NCBI RefSeq assembly: GCF_041365695.1
Contig: NZ_JBGFSJ010000009.1
Span: 53,515 to 117,514 of the forward strand
From: Rhodosalinus sp041365695
GTDB lineage: Bacteria; Pseudomonadota; Alphaproteobacteria; Rhodobacterales; Rhodobacteraceae
DNA: 64,000 nt
Reading direction: 5' to 3'
Positions 7,386 through 16,284 of this stretch are shown piece by piece; within the stretch, counting starts at the first letter, position 1; every line of letters begins with the position of its first letter. The notes under the pieces were generated by a model. That model was not told the origin of the DNA. It made no database searches and saw only the letters and a list, made by a program, of their open reading frames with translations. Made by a program: the position numbers and the translations under genes.

Positions 7386-8738
7386 TCACTCCTCCTCCCG
7401 CCTGATATCCGCGCCGAGCGCGGCCATCAGCGGCTCGAAGACCGGAAAGGAGGTGGCGATGGGACCGCCGTCGTCGACGGTCACGGGCGCCTGCGACGCC
7501 AGCCCGAGAACGAGGAACGACATGGCGATGCGATGGTCGAGACGGCTTTCCACCGTCGCGCCGCCCGGCACGCCACCCGGCCCCCGGCCGTGGACGATCC
7601 ACCAGTCCTCGCCCTCCTCGACCTCGACGCCCGCGGCGCGCAGCCCCGCCGCCATCGCGTCGATCCGGTCGCTTTCCTTCACGCGCAGCTCGCGCACCCC
7701 GCGCATCACGGTCGGTCCCTCGGCAAAGGCCGCCACCACCGACAGGATCGGGTATTCGTCGATCATGGAGGCCGCGCGCTCGGGCGGCACCTCTATTCCC
7801 GTCATGCCGCCCGAGAACCGCGCGCGAAGGTCCGCCACCGGCTCGCCGCCCTCGTCGCGCGGGGCTTCGAAGGCCAGCTCCGCGCCCATCTCGCGCAGCG
7901 TCTCGAAGAGACCCGCGCGCGTGGGGTTGAGGCCGATCCCCGGCACGCGCACGTCCGAGCCCTCGACGATCAGCGCCGCCGCGACCGGAAAGGCGGCGGA
8001 GGACGGATCGCGCGGCACGGCGATCGCCTGCGGGCGCAGCTCGGGCTGGCCGGCGAGCGTGATGACACGGCCCTCGCCGGTCTGCTTGGTGGCGATGCGC
8101 GCGCCGAAGCCCGCGAGCATCCGCTCCGTATGATCGCGGGTCGCCTCGCGCTCGATCACCACCGTCTCGCCCGGCGCGTTCAGCCCGGCAAGAAGCACCG
8201 CCGACTTCACCTGCGCCGAGGGAACGGGCACCTCGTAGCGCACCGGCAACGGGTCGTCGGCCCCCACGAGCGTCATCGGCAGCCGTCCGCCCGAGCGGCC
8301 CACGGCGCGCGCGCCGAAAAGCGCCAGCGGATCGGTCACGCGTGCCATCGGGCGCCGGTTCAGGCTCGCATCGCCGGTGAAGGTGGCGGTGATCGGCGTC
8401 GTGGCCATGGCGCCCATGACAAGGCGCACGCCCGTCCCCGAATTCCCGCAATCGATCACCTGCCCGGGCTCGGCGAAGCCGCCGGTGCCGACGCCGTGAA
8501 CGCTCCAGGCGCCCTCGCCCTGCCGCGTCACCTCGGCGCCGAAGGCGGCCATCGCCTTGGCGGTGTCGAGCACGTCCTGGCCTTCCAGAAGCCCGGTGAT
8601 CCGCGTCTCGCCCACGGCGAGCGCGCCCAGGATCAGCGCGCGGTGGCTGACCGACTTGTCGCCGGGCACGACCGCCTCTCCGGCGAGCGGCCCCGCGCGG
8701 CGCGCGGTCATCGGAACGGGGGTGCCGTGGGCGGACAT
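7386..8738 (-). CDS. aroA: 3-phosphoshikimate 1-carboxyvinyltransferase (EPSP synthase), class II-like
   Basis: AroA condenses shikimate-3-phosphate with PEP, the sixth shikimate step. The 450-residue protein resembles the class II (Agrobacterium CP4-type) enzymes: PGDKSVSHRALILG, GDASLNRRPM, SAQVKSAVLLAGLN, RDHTERMLAGFGA, IDEYPILSVVAAFAEG, LRVKESDRI and LDHRIAMSFLVLGL. The PEP-loop reads CGNSGTGVRL. Gly101 lies where CP4 has the alanine that blocks glyphosate, so class II sequence is combined here with the sensitive-type glycine. It is followed directly by cmk. Confidence 0.96.
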   Translation of the reverse strand: MSAHGTPVPMTARRAGPLAGEAVVPGDKSVSHRALILGALAVGETRITGLLEGQDVLDTAKAMAAFGAEVTRQGEGAWSVHGVGTGGFAEPGQVIDCGNSGTGVRLVMGAMATTPITATFTGDASLNRRPMARVTDPLALFGARAVGRSGGRLPMTLVGADDPLPVRYEVPVPSAQVKSAVLLAGLNAPGETVVIEREATRDHTERMLAGFGARIATKQTGEGRVITLAGQPELRPQAIAVPRDPSSAAFPVAAALIVEGSDVRVPGIGLNPTRAGLFETLREMGAELAFEAPRDEGGEPVADLRARFSGGMTGIEVPPERAASMIDEYPILSVVAAFAEGPTVMRGVRELRVKESDRIDAMAAGLRAAGVEVEEGEDWWIVHGRGPGGVPGGATVESRLDHRIAMSFLVLGLASQAPVTVDDGGPIATSFPVFEPLMAALGADIRREEE

Positions 8739-8811
8739 GGGCCTCTCGTGTGCTGCACCCGGGCGGAGTAGCGCAGCCCGTCCGGGCCGTCCAGCCTGTG
8801 CAGGCGGCGCG

Positions 8812-9534
8812 TCAGCGGCGGCGGAAGGTCAGGTAGTGCGGCACCCGGCCCTCGCGCAGTGCCTTCTGCTCGTAGCGGGTGGACATCCAGTCGGCCCACG
8901 GCCTGCGCCAGTCGTCCGGACGCTCGGCCAGCCACGCGAAGCCGTGGCGGGGCACCTCCTGGAGTGCCTGGCGCACGTAGTCGGGAATGTCCGTCGCGAT
9001 ACGGAGTTCCGCGCCCGGCCGCATCGCGCGGGCGAGCGGGGCCAGGTATTCCGGGGTCACGAAGCGGCGGCGGTGATGCTTCTTCTTGGGCCAGGGATCG
9101 GGGTAGAGCACGAACACGCGGTCGAGCGTGGCATCGGGCAGCACGTCGAAGAGGTCGCGCACGTCGCCGGGATGGACCCTCAGGTTGGACACGCCCGCCT
9201 CGCGGATCTTGCCGAGCAGCATGGCGACGCCGTTGACGTAAGGCTCGCAGCCAAGGATCCCGATCCCGGGGTGGGCGCGCGCCTGATGGATCATGTGCTC
9301 GCCGCCGCCGAACCCCACCTCGAGCCAGACCGGCGCGCCGCCGAACAGCGCATCGAGGTCGAGAGGCCTGCGTCCGGGGTTCTCGTGCCAGCCCACCGGG
9401 CCGGGCGAGAGCTTGTCCAGATCCTCTTCGAGATAGGCTCGCTGGCTCTCGCGCAGACCCTTGCCGCGGATCCGGCCGTAGAAATTCCGCCAGGGCGCGC
9501 CGGAAGAATGCGTTGTCGTGCGTCGGTCGCTCAT
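8812..9534 (-). CDS. trmB: tRNA (guanine-N7)-methyltransferase
   Basis: TrmB makes m7G46 in tRNA variable loops using SAM. The product of 240 residues has the SAM-binding LEVGFGGGEHMIHQA block, GCEPYVNGVAMLL, the family signature YPDPWPKKKHHRRR and the C-terminal STRYEQKALREGR with the substrate-binding TxxE-type motif. The ATG at 9534 (MSDRRTTTHSSGAPWRNFYGR) matches the common family N-terminus; the frame is open upstream to 9645 but that part is proline-rich and unlike homologues. It follows the metK and DUF1353 genes. Confidence 0.95.
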   Translation of the reverse strand: MSDRRTTTHSSGAPWRNFYGRIRGKGLRESQRAYLEEDLDKLSPGPVGWHENPGRRPLDLDALFGGAPVWLEVGFGGGEHMIHQARAHPGIGILGCEPYVNGVAMLLGKIREAGVSNLRVHPGDVRDLFDVLPDATLDRVFVLYPDPWPKKKHHRRRFVTPEYLAPLARAMRPGAELRIATDIPDYVRQALQEVPRHGFAWLAERPDDWRRPWADWMSTRYEQKALREGRVPHYLTFRRR

Positions 9535-9654
9535 GGGGCGGGGACATAGCGCAGGCCGCAGCGGGGGCGCAATCACCGGGCGCGCGGCGCCGCGACAGGG
9601 CGGGCGGCCCCACCGGTTCGTGGGTGGCGGGGCGCTTGCGGGCAATGCGTAATG

Positions 9655-10545
9655 TCAGAGCGCGCCCACGCTGTCCTGAGCCTGGCCGCCGTTACCTTGC
9701 CCACCGGGCAAGTCATCGACCGGCGCGTTGCCAACCGGCATATCGTTACCGGGGTTCTGGCCGTCTTGGTCGCCGTTGCCGGGGGTCTGGCCGTTCTCAC
9801 CTCCCGCGTCACCACCGTTCCCCGGGGAGAGGACGCTTTCAAGGCCGCGGCCCTCGCGGCTGCGGGCGATTTCGACGGAGGCCTCGGCATCGAGTTCCTC
9901 CAGCGCGATCAGCAACTCCGCGAAAGGCGGGTTCTCGTCCTCGATGCTCTCTTGCAACCGCCGCATCACCTGGCGCTGGCGCGGCGGTGGCAGCGTCTGC
10001 ACCCCGCCGCGCGGCTCGCCCCATCGCGGTCCGGCCAGATAGACAGCGGCGAACATGACCTTCGCCCGGATTTCGTCCGTCCCGCTGGCGCGCAGCGCGT
10101 CGTAGAACATCCTGTGGACGCTTCGCCACTCATCCTTGCGCCATTGCGGAAGGTTCTCGTTACCGATGCCGCAATACGCGTCGTGGATGGCCGCCGCGTT
10201 GACGAATTCCGGGCTTCTCGGTTGACCCACGATCGGCACGAAGACACGCGGAATCGACGCACCGTCGGTCAGGGTGCCCCGCGGCGCGACCCAGCGTTTG
10301 CCGCCTGAATCGACGAAAGTGAGGGCCTCCGCCATGGGAAAGAAGCGGCCGAACCGGAACGGCACCGGGACCTCGCGCGGTTCCAGGCGGACGGGGGAAT
10401 TGAAGAACAGGCAGGTTTCGGGGGCGTCGGCCGGGCACACCCGCGTCGACAGCACGCCATCCGCCCTGGAGGGTTGCAGAACGTCCGGGCTGCAGCCTGC
10501 CAGGATGAGGCACGCGCCGACGACGACGATTTTTCGGACACCCAT
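9655..10545 (-). CDS. DUF1353 domain lipoprotein with a Gly/Asn-rich tail
   Basis: The 296-residue product starts with MGVRKIVVVGACLILAGC, a lipoprotein signal with an LAGC lipobox, so it should be anchored by Cys18. Residues about 75-165 look like DUF1353 (WVAPRGTLTDGASIPR, then AAAIHDAYCG), a phage- and bacteria-associated family of unknown role. The last 50 or so residues are a low-complexity Gly/Asn/Asp/Gln tail. The ATG at 10545 has GGGAG 8 nt upstream; the frame opens earlier at a TTG. It sits between metK and trmB, which are often adjacent in this order. Confidence 0.75.
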   Translation of the reverse strand: MGVRKIVVVGACLILAGCSPDVLQPSRADGVLSTRVCPADAPETCLFFNSPVRLEPREVPVPFRFGRFFPMAEALTFVDSGGKRWVAPRGTLTDGASIPRVFVPIVGQPRSPEFVNAAAIHDAYCGIGNENLPQWRKDEWRSVHRMFYDALRASGTDEIRAKVMFAAVYLAGPRWGEPRGGVQTLPPPRQRQVMRRLQESIEDENPPFAELLIALEELDAEASVEIARSREGRGLESVLSPGNGGDAGGENGQTPGNGDQDGQNPGNDMPVGNAPVDDLPGGQGNGGQAQDSVGAL

Positions 10546-10638
10546 GGTTGCGCTCCCGGGGCGCAAGATCGACCCGGGGACGAGTGTTTCAAAAACAGCG
10601 GATTTTTACAAGATTTCTTGCGCGATGGCGAAGGCGGG

Positions 10639-11805
10639 TCACACCATCTTCTTCAGCGCGTCCACGAGATCCGTGCGCTCCCACGAAAACCCGCCGTCCG
10701 CATCGGGCTCGCGCCCGAAATGGCCGTAGGCGGCCGTGCGCGCGTAGATCGGGCGGTTGAGCATCAGATGCTCGCGAATGCCGCGCGGCGTGAGGTCCAT
10801 CACCTTCGGGATGACCGCCTCGATCGCCTCGTCGTCCACCTGCCCCGTGCCATGGGTGTCCACGTAGATCGAAAGCGGTTTCGCCACGCCGATCGCGTAG
10901 GACAGCTGAAGCGTGCAGCGCCGCGCCAGCCCCGACGCCACGATGTTCTTGGCCACGTAGCGCGCGGCGTAGGCAGCCGAGCGGTCGACCTTGGTCGGAT
11001 CCTTGCCCGAGAAGGCGCCGCCGCCATGGGGCGCCGCCCCGCCATAGGTGTCCACGATGATCTTCCGGCCGGTCAGCCCGGCATCGCCGTCCGGGCCGCC
11101 GATCACGAAGGTGCCGGTCGGGTTGACCCACCATTCGGTGGCGTCGGTGATCCAGTCGGACGGCAGCACCTCGCGGATGTAGGGCTCCACGATGTCGCGG
11201 ATGTCCCGCGAGCTCTGGCCGTCATGGGCGTGCTGGGTCGAGAGCACGATCTGCGTGACCTCCACCGGCTTTCCACCCTCGTAGCGCACCGTGAGCTGGC
11301 TCTTGGCGTCGGGGCGCAGCTCCGGCTCCTGCCCCGATTTCCGCGCCTCGGCAAGACGGCGCAGGATCTTGTGGGCATACTGGATCGGCGCGGGCATGAG
11401 CTCCGGCGTCTCGTCGACCGCGTAGCCGAACATGATGCCCTGATCGCCGGCCCCGTCCCGGTCGACGCCCTGCGCGATGTGCGCGGACTGTTCGTGCAGG
11501 AAGTTGAGGACATGGCAGGTGTTCCAGTGGAACTGCTCCTGCTCGTAGCCGATATCCTTGATGCAGTCGCGCGCGATCTGCCCGAACCGGCCCATGTAGT
11601 TCTTAAGAAGCTCCGGGTCCGACAGGCCCACCTCGCCGCCGATGACGACGAGCCCGGTGGTCGCGAAGGTTTCGCAGGCCACGCGGGCGTTCTGCTCCTC
11701 GGCCAACAGCGTGTCGAGAATGGCGTCCGAAATCCGGTCGCAGACCTTGTCGGGGTGGCCCTCGGAAACGGACTCCGAGGTGAAGATGTAGTTGTCGCGC
11801 GCCAT
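10639..11805 (-). CDS. metK: S-adenosylmethionine synthetase
   Basis: MetK makes SAM from methionine and ATP. The 388-residue product has FTSESVSEGHPDKVCD at the start, GAGDQGIMFGYA (the family signature hexapeptide region), GGAAPHGGGAFSGKDPTKVDRSAAYAARY and the C-terminal AYGHFGR. The start is fixed by a GGAG at 11815-11818, 9 nt upstream, which is also the sequestered element of a SAM/SAH-type riboswitch. Expression is therefore expected to fall when SAM is plentiful. lnt lies 99 nt upstream in the same direction. Confidence 0.97.
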   Translation of the reverse strand: MARDNYIFTSESVSEGHPDKVCDRISDAILDTLLAEEQNARVACETFATTGLVVIGGEVGLSDPELLKNYMGRFGQIARDCIKDIGYEQEQFHWNTCHVLNFLHEQSAHIAQGVDRDGAGDQGIMFGYAVDETPELMPAPIQYAHKILRRLAEARKSGQEPELRPDAKSQLTVRYEGGKPVEVTQIVLSTQHAHDGQSSRDIRDIVEPYIREVLPSDWITDATEWWVNPTGTFVIGGPDGDAGLTGRKIIVDTYGGAAPHGGGAFSGKDPTKVDRSAAYAARYVAKNIVASGLARRCTLQLSYAIGVAKPLSIYVDTHGTGQVDDEAIEAVIPKVMDLTPRGIREHLMLNRPIYARTAAYGHFGREPDADGGFSWERTDLVDALKKMV

Positions 11806-11812
11806 CGGGGGA

Positions 11813-11858
11813 TGCTCCATTGGGGTTGTCCCGCCACGCCAGGAAGCCGTTGTGACGG
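11813..11858 (-). promoter_or_regulatory. SAM/SAH riboswitch in front of metK
   Basis: On the minus strand the leader reads CCGUCAC (11858-11852), the loop AACGGCUUCCUGGC (11851-11838), then GUGGCGG (11837-11831), giving a 7-bp P1 stem with one G-U pair. Downstream, AAUGGAGCA ends at 11813. Its GGAGC can pair with the loop GCUUCC as a pseudoknot, hiding the Shine-Dalgarno GGAG. Sequence and layout match what I recall of the SAM/SAH riboswitch class known from Rhodobacterales metK leaders (UCACAACGGCUUCCUGGCGUG and UGGAGCA). Confidence 0.88.
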
Positions 11859-11904
11859 TCGTTTCGCTATATCCGGATCGGGGTATGCAGCCGCCCGCCA
11901 AAGG

Positions 11905-13416
11905 TCAATCGGTTTTTCCGCGCGCGCGCCGGGCCGCGATGGCGAAAAGGGCGAAAAGCGCGGGCGCCGCCGGCCAGTCCCCGAGGCGCGCGTAAGGCGT
12001 TGGCGGCAGGGCCTCGGGCAGCGCGACATCGATGTAGCCCGCCTGCCCGAGCGCGATCTCGGACAGCACGGCGCCGCGCGCGTCGATCGCGGCCGAGACG
12101 CCGGTATTGGCCGCACGCATCAGCGGCAGCCCCTGCTCGACCGCGCGCAGCCGCGCCTGCGCCAGGTGCTGATAGGGTCCCGAGAAGGTGCCGAACCACG
12201 CATCGTTGGTCAGGTGCAGCAGGTAGTCGGGCCGTTCCGGCGCGCCCCCGACGTCCTGCGGAAAGACGGCCTCGTAGCAGATGAGCGGCAGCGCGGAGCC
12301 GAGCGGGCCGGTGTCGAGAAGCCGCGGCCCGGGCCCCGGCGTGTAGCCGCCGTCGGCGCGCGCGGCGAGGCCGTGGATGCCGAGACGCCGCCAGAAGGCC
12401 GGCCAGGGCATGTATTCGCCGAAGGGCACGAGATGGTGCTTGTCGTAGACATCGGCCGTCCGGCCCCCGGCATCGAGGAAGACGGCGGAGTTGTAGTAGC
12501 GGCCCGCCTCGCTCCGCTGGATGCCCAGAACGACGCCGGCGCCGCCCGCGGCCTCGGCGATATGGGCAAGCGGCGCCTCTGCGCGCTCGAGCAGGTCCGG
12601 CAGCGCGGTCTCGGGCCACACCACGAGGTCGGGACGCGGCGCGGCCATGGTGAAGCTCACCTGCCGCGCGTAGAAGACGGGAATATGCTCGGGGTCCCAT
12701 TTCTGGCGCTGGGGCGCATTGGGCTGGATCAGCCGGACGGTGTGGGGCGTTGGCTCCGGCAGGGGCTGGGACAGCCGGGCCAGCCCGCCCCCCCACAGGA
12801 CCGCGAGCGCGCCCGCCGCCACCACAAGGGCGGACGCCCGGCGCCCCGCGCCGAAAAGCGCCGCTGGCAGCATGGCCAGCGCGAGCGTGGCGAGGGTCAG
12901 CCCGTGCGGTCCGATCCACGCCGCCCATTGCATCACGGGCGTGCCGATGAAGGCATGGCCCGGCATGGCCCACGGGAACCCGGTCAGAAGATAGGCGCGG
13001 GCAAGCTCCGAAAGGCAGAGCGCGGCGACAAGCCCGACCGCCCCCGCCCGGAGGCGCGCCGCGATCCACCCCGCCGCGCCCCAGAAAAGCGCGAGCCCGC
13101 CTGCGAGAAATGCCAGCGCGAAAGGCGCCATCCAGCCGTCCCGCGCCGCGTCCACGAAGAAGGGCTCCACGATCCAGTGCAGCGCGAGCGCGAAATGCCC
13201 AAGCCCGAAGACCCACGCCACGAGGGCCGCGCGCCGCGGCGCGCCCGCGCGCGACCACAAGAGGGCAAGTGCCGCGAAGCCCAGTAGCGTGAGGGGCCAG
13301 AGCCCGAAGGGCGCCTGCCCGAGCGCCGCGCCCGCGCCCGCGACCAGCCCGAGCCCCAGCCGCGGCCGGAAGGAGAGCGCCGCGGCCCCGGGCCGCGGGC
13401 GCGCGCCTTCAGCCAT
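11905..13416 (-). CDS. lnt: Apolipoprotein N-acyltransferase
   Basis: Lnt adds the third acyl chain to the N-terminal cysteine of lipoproteins in the inner membrane. The 503-residue protein has about six hydrophobic segments in the first 215 residues and a last one near the C-terminus around a periplasmic nitrilase domain. The catalytic triad is visible as Glu269 (VVWPETALP), Lys326 (VYDKHHLVPFGEY) and Cys380 (PLICYEAVFP). Its start overlaps the end of the upstream CorC-like gene by 8 bases, so they are translationally linked. Confidence 0.96.
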   Translation of the reverse strand: MAEGARPRPGAAALSFRPRLGLGLVAGAGAALGQAPFGLWPLTLLGFAALALLWSRAGAPRRAALVAWVFGLGHFALALHWIVEPFFVDAARDGWMAPFALAFLAGGLALFWGAAGWIAARLRAGAVGLVAALCLSELARAYLLTGFPWAMPGHAFIGTPVMQWAAWIGPHGLTLATLALAMLPAALFGAGRRASALVVAAGALAVLWGGGLARLSQPLPEPTPHTVRLIQPNAPQRQKWDPEHIPVFYARQVSFTMAAPRPDLVVWPETALPDLLERAEAPLAHIAEAAGGAGVVLGIQRSEAGRYYNSAVFLDAGGRTADVYDKHHLVPFGEYMPWPAFWRRLGIHGLAARADGGYTPGPGPRLLDTGPLGSALPLICYEAVFPQDVGGAPERPDYLLHLTNDAWFGTFSGPYQHLAQARLRAVEQGLPLMRAANTGVSAAIDARGAVLSEIALGQAGYIDVALPEALPPTPYARLGDWPAAPALFALFAIAARRARGKTD

Positions 13417-14296
13417 CGCGCGCCTCGCGCAGGCGCACGCGCAACCGCTTGATCCGGCGCGGGTCGGCGTCCACCACCTCGAATTCGGGCCCGGCCGGGT
13501 GCGGGATCACCTCGCCTCGGGCGGGCACCCTGCCGGCCAGCATGAAGACGAGCCCGCCCAGCGTGTCGATCTCTTCGGGGTCCACCTCGGCCACGTCGGA
13601 CAGGGAGCGCCCGATCTCCGCCTCGAAATCCTCGAGCGGTGTCTTGGCCTGCACCGAATAGCAGCCGGGCTGCTCCTCGTGCCACCAGCTGTCCTCGTCG
13701 ACGTCGTGCTCGTCCTCGATCTCGCCGATGACCTGTTCGATCAGGTCCTCGATCGTGACCAGCCCGTCCACCCCGCCATACTCGTCGATCACGAGCGCCA
13801 TGTGGCGCCGCTCCGTCTGCATCTTGGTCAGGAGCACGCCGATGGGCATCGAGGGCGGCACGAAGAGCAGCGGCCGGAGCAGCGCCTCGAGATCGAACGT
13901 CTCCTGCCCGCCGTTGAAGCCGTGGCTGAGCGCGAAGTCCTTCAGGTGCGCCATGCCGACGGGGTTGTCGAGCGTGCCGGAGTAGACCGGAAGGCGCGAC
14001 ATGCCCGTCTCGCGAAAGACGTCCACGAGTTCCTCGCGCGAGATCGTGTCCGGCACGGCGATGATTTCGGCCTTGGGGATCGCGACGTCCTCTACCCGCA
14101 GGCGGCGCAGGTTCACCATCCCGTGCGTTTGCGGCTTCGCGCTGGCCATCTCCTCGGTTCCGGCCTCCGTCTCTTCCTCGTCCGAAGGGGAGAATATCCC
14201 CAGAACGCGGCGGATCAGGCCGCCCCCCGAGTCGTCGTCTGTCTGGGTCTGCGCGCTCTGCGCTGCGCTAGAGGACCCGTCGGTATCGTCCATCAT
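13409..14296 (-). CDS. CBS-domain CorC/TlyC-like protein
   Basis: The 295-residue product has an acidic, serine-rich N-terminus, then two CBS domains (about 70-205; VAIPKAEIIAVP, MSRLPVYSGTLDNPVGMAHLKD, MALVIDEYGGVDGLVTIEDLIEQVIGEI) and a C-terminal CorC_HlyC domain (about 215-290; EIDTLGGLVFMLAGRVP). There is no membrane (DUF21) domain, as in stand-alone CorC. In E. coli, YbeX/CorC is linked to magnesium/cobalt efflux and ribosome maturation. The ybeY-ybeX-lnt order seen here matches the E. coli ybeZYX-lnt operon. Confidence 0.9.
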   Translation of the reverse strand: MMDDTDGSSSAAQSAQTQTDDDSGGGLIRRVLGIFSPSDEEETEAGTEEMASAKPQTHGMVNLRRLRVEDVAIPKAEIIAVPDTISREELVDVFRETGMSRLPVYSGTLDNPVGMAHLKDFALSHGFNGGQETFDLEALLRPLLFVPPSMPIGVLLTKMQTERRHMALVIDEYGGVDGLVTIEDLIEQVIGEIEDEHDVDEDSWWHEEQPGCYSVQAKTPLEDFEAEIGRSLSDVAEVDPEEIDTLGGLVFMLAGRVPARGEVIPHPAGPEFEVVDADPRRIKRLRVRLREARDG

Positions 14297-14299
14297 CTT

Positions 14300-14818
14300 T
14301 CATCCAGAGCGCGGCAGGTCGGGCCGCAATGCGGTATATGGGTCAGGAAGGCCCAGATTGCCAAGGATTTCGGCCTCCTCGCTCTCCATGAGTGTCGCAT
14401 CCGCATCGGTTTCGTGGTCGTAGCCCAGGCAGTGCAGCAGTCCGTGCACCACCAGATGGGCGACGTGACGCTCGAACGGGATGGCGGACGCCTGCGCCTC
14501 GCGGGCGCAGGTCTCGAAGGCCAGCGCGATATCGCCGATCTCGGGGTCGGCGGGATCGGGCGGCGAGGGGCGCTCTCCGGCCCGCGCCGCGCCGCGCTCG
14601 GCCGCGGGCCAGCTCAGCACGTTGGTGGGCACCGCCTTGCCGCGGAACTGGGCGTTGAGCGCCGCGATGCGCGCGTCGTCGCATCCCAGCACGACCACCT
14701 CCCACGTCTCGGCGCCGAGACCGAGATGCGCGAGCGCGGCGCCGACCGCGCGTTCGGCGATGGCGGCAAGCCCCGCCTCTGCCCATCGCGGATCCTCGAT
14801 GACGGTTTCCGTGACCAC
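14300..14818 (-). CDS. ybeY: Endoribonuclease YbeY
   Basis: YbeY is a single-strand endoribonuclease for 16S rRNA maturation and ribosome quality control. The 172-residue protein has the zinc motif HLVVHGLLHCLGYDHETDADA (HxxxHxxxxxH), the upstream TNVLSWP strand and ALNAQFRGKAVPTNVLSWP. The chosen start is a GTG at 14818; no clear ribosome-binding site distinguishes it from other nearby possibilities, so the first residues are uncertain. It lies between phoH and the CBS-domain gene with short gaps. Confidence 0.94.
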   Translation of the reverse strand: MVTETVIEDPRWAEAGLAAIAERAVGAALAHLGLGAETWEVVVLGCDDARIAALNAQFRGKAVPTNVLSWPAAERGAARAGERPSPPDPADPEIGDIALAFETCAREAQASAIPFERHVAHLVVHGLLHCLGYDHETDADATLMESEEAEILGNLGLPDPYTALRPDLPRSG

Positions 14819-14874
14819 GGCCTCGATACCAGGGGGGCGGCCCCGCTCCCTTGCGATTTTTCCCGGCCGGCCGG

Positions 14875-15840
14875 TCAGGCCGGCGCGTCGGCGTCGTAAG
14901 CCTCGATGATCGCGGCCACGAGCGGGTGGCGCACCACGTCGCGCGCCGTGAAGTAGCTGAAGGAGATCCCCGTCACCGGCGAGAGCAGCCGCTCCGCGTC
15001 CGCGAGCCCGGAGGTGACGCCGCGCGGCAGGTCCACCTGGCTGCGGTCGCCGGTGACGACCATGCGCGAGCCTTCCCCGAGACGGGTGAGGAACATCTTC
15101 ATCTGCATCGAGGTCGCGTTCTGCGCCTCGTCGAGCACGACGAAGGCGTTCGACAGCGTGCGCCCGCGCATGAAGGCCAGCGGCGCGATCTCGATCGTCT
15201 TCTCCTCCATCAGGCGCGCCAGCTGCTTGGCGGGCAGGAAATCGTTCAGCGCATCGTAGAGCGGCTGCATGTAGGGATCGACCTTCTCCTTCATGTCGCC
15301 CGGCAGAAAGCCCAGCCGCTCGCCCGCCTCCACCGCCGGACGCGACAGGATGATGCGGTCGACGTGGCCGGCCAGATACATCGAGACGCCCACCGCCACG
15401 GCGAGATAGGTCTTGCCGGTGCCGGCCGGGCCGATGCCGAAGCAGAGTTCGTGCCCGAAAAGCGCCCGGACATAGGTGCGCTGCGCGTCGGTGCGCGGCT
15501 CGACGAGCTTCTTCCGCGTCTTGATCTCCACCGGGCCTGAGCCGAACATCTCGAGCTGGTCGCCCGGCGCCGCGCCCATGCGCAGTTCCCGGTCCACATC
15601 GTCCGCGCTGACCGGCCTGCCCTGCTCGAGACGCTGGTAGAGCGATTCGAGAACCTCGACCGCCTCCTGCCGCGGCGCCTCCTCGCCGATCACGGCAAGC
15701 TGGTTGCCCCGGCGCAGGATCTGAACGTGAAGCTTGTGCTCTATGTCCGCGAGATGGCGATCATGTTCGCCGCAAAGGTCGATCAGGAGCCGGTTGTCGG
15801 GGAACTCGATAAGCGCCTCGGTCAAAGTGCCTGTGCTCAC
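14875..15840 (-). CDS. phoH: PhoH-like ATPase (YbeZ type)
   Basis: The product of 321 residues has an N-terminal KH-like part (HKLHVQILRRGNQLAVIGEE) and a PhoH ATPase domain with Walker A GPAGTGKTYLAV, SRPAVEAGERLGFLPGD, Walker B FVVLDEAQNAT and the VTGDRSQVDLPRG sensor. YbeZ proteins act with YbeY in RNA processing. The start is taken as GTG at 15840, with AGGAG 8 nt upstream and a product beginning VSTGTLTEALIEFPDNRLL like homologues; the frame is open farther upstream but is arginine-rich there. Confidence 0.93.
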   Translation of the reverse strand: MSTGTLTEALIEFPDNRLLIDLCGEHDRHLADIEHKLHVQILRRGNQLAVIGEEAPRQEAVEVLESLYQRLEQGRPVSADDVDRELRMGAAPGDQLEMFGSGPVEIKTRKKLVEPRTDAQRTYVRALFGHELCFGIGPAGTGKTYLAVAVGVSMYLAGHVDRIILSRPAVEAGERLGFLPGDMKEKVDPYMQPLYDALNDFLPAKQLARLMEEKTIEIAPLAFMRGRTLSNAFVVLDEAQNATSMQMKMFLTRLGEGSRMVVTGDRSQVDLPRGVTSGLADAERLLSPVTGISFSYFTARDVVRHPLVAAIIEAYDADAPA

Positions 15841-16284
15841 GCATGTCTCCTGCCGCGGATGGACACCATAAGGGTGCCCCGTCCGGCGCGCCATTGCAAC
15901 CGCGCGGGCGCGCGCGCCGGCGGGAGCGCCGGGTCGGAACGGGACGACGCAGGACGCCGCGAGGCGGAACAGACCCGCGGCGCCCGGAACCAGCAAGACA
16001 CATGAACAATTTTTTCGCCGGCGACTCCAGGACGTCCCTGAAACCCGCCGGAAAAACTGGACAAACCCGGGATTTCCACGCGTTTGTCCACACCCCCGAC
16101 CAGAACGCGACAGCGCCCCGGCCAACTCGTCACCCCCCGAAGATACAACGGCTTACGCTGGGGAAGCGAGTCCGATCCGATGGTCAATCGGTTTCGGTAA
16201 CGCGAACGATCCGCCGCCCTTGTGGGAAAGCGGATTTCAAACTTCTTTCAATCACATGCAGCCTGTCGCGGATAAAGGCGGCCG
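15841..16284. other. 444-bp gap between miaB and phoH
   Basis: No convincing gene or RNA is seen. The short open frames here are arginine/proline-rich and unlike proteins. It must contain the phoH leader and probably its promoter; I could not pick one with confidence. Confidence 0.5.

Noticed and set aside
10474..13287. Very long open frame antisense to metK and lnt, and similar ones antisense to trpB, valS, the CoxL-like gene, the beta-helix gene and ettA
   Set aside because: In high-GC DNA long antisense frames are common. Their predicted products are rich in Arg/His/Pro/Asp with no family motif, while the opposite strand codes for clear genes.
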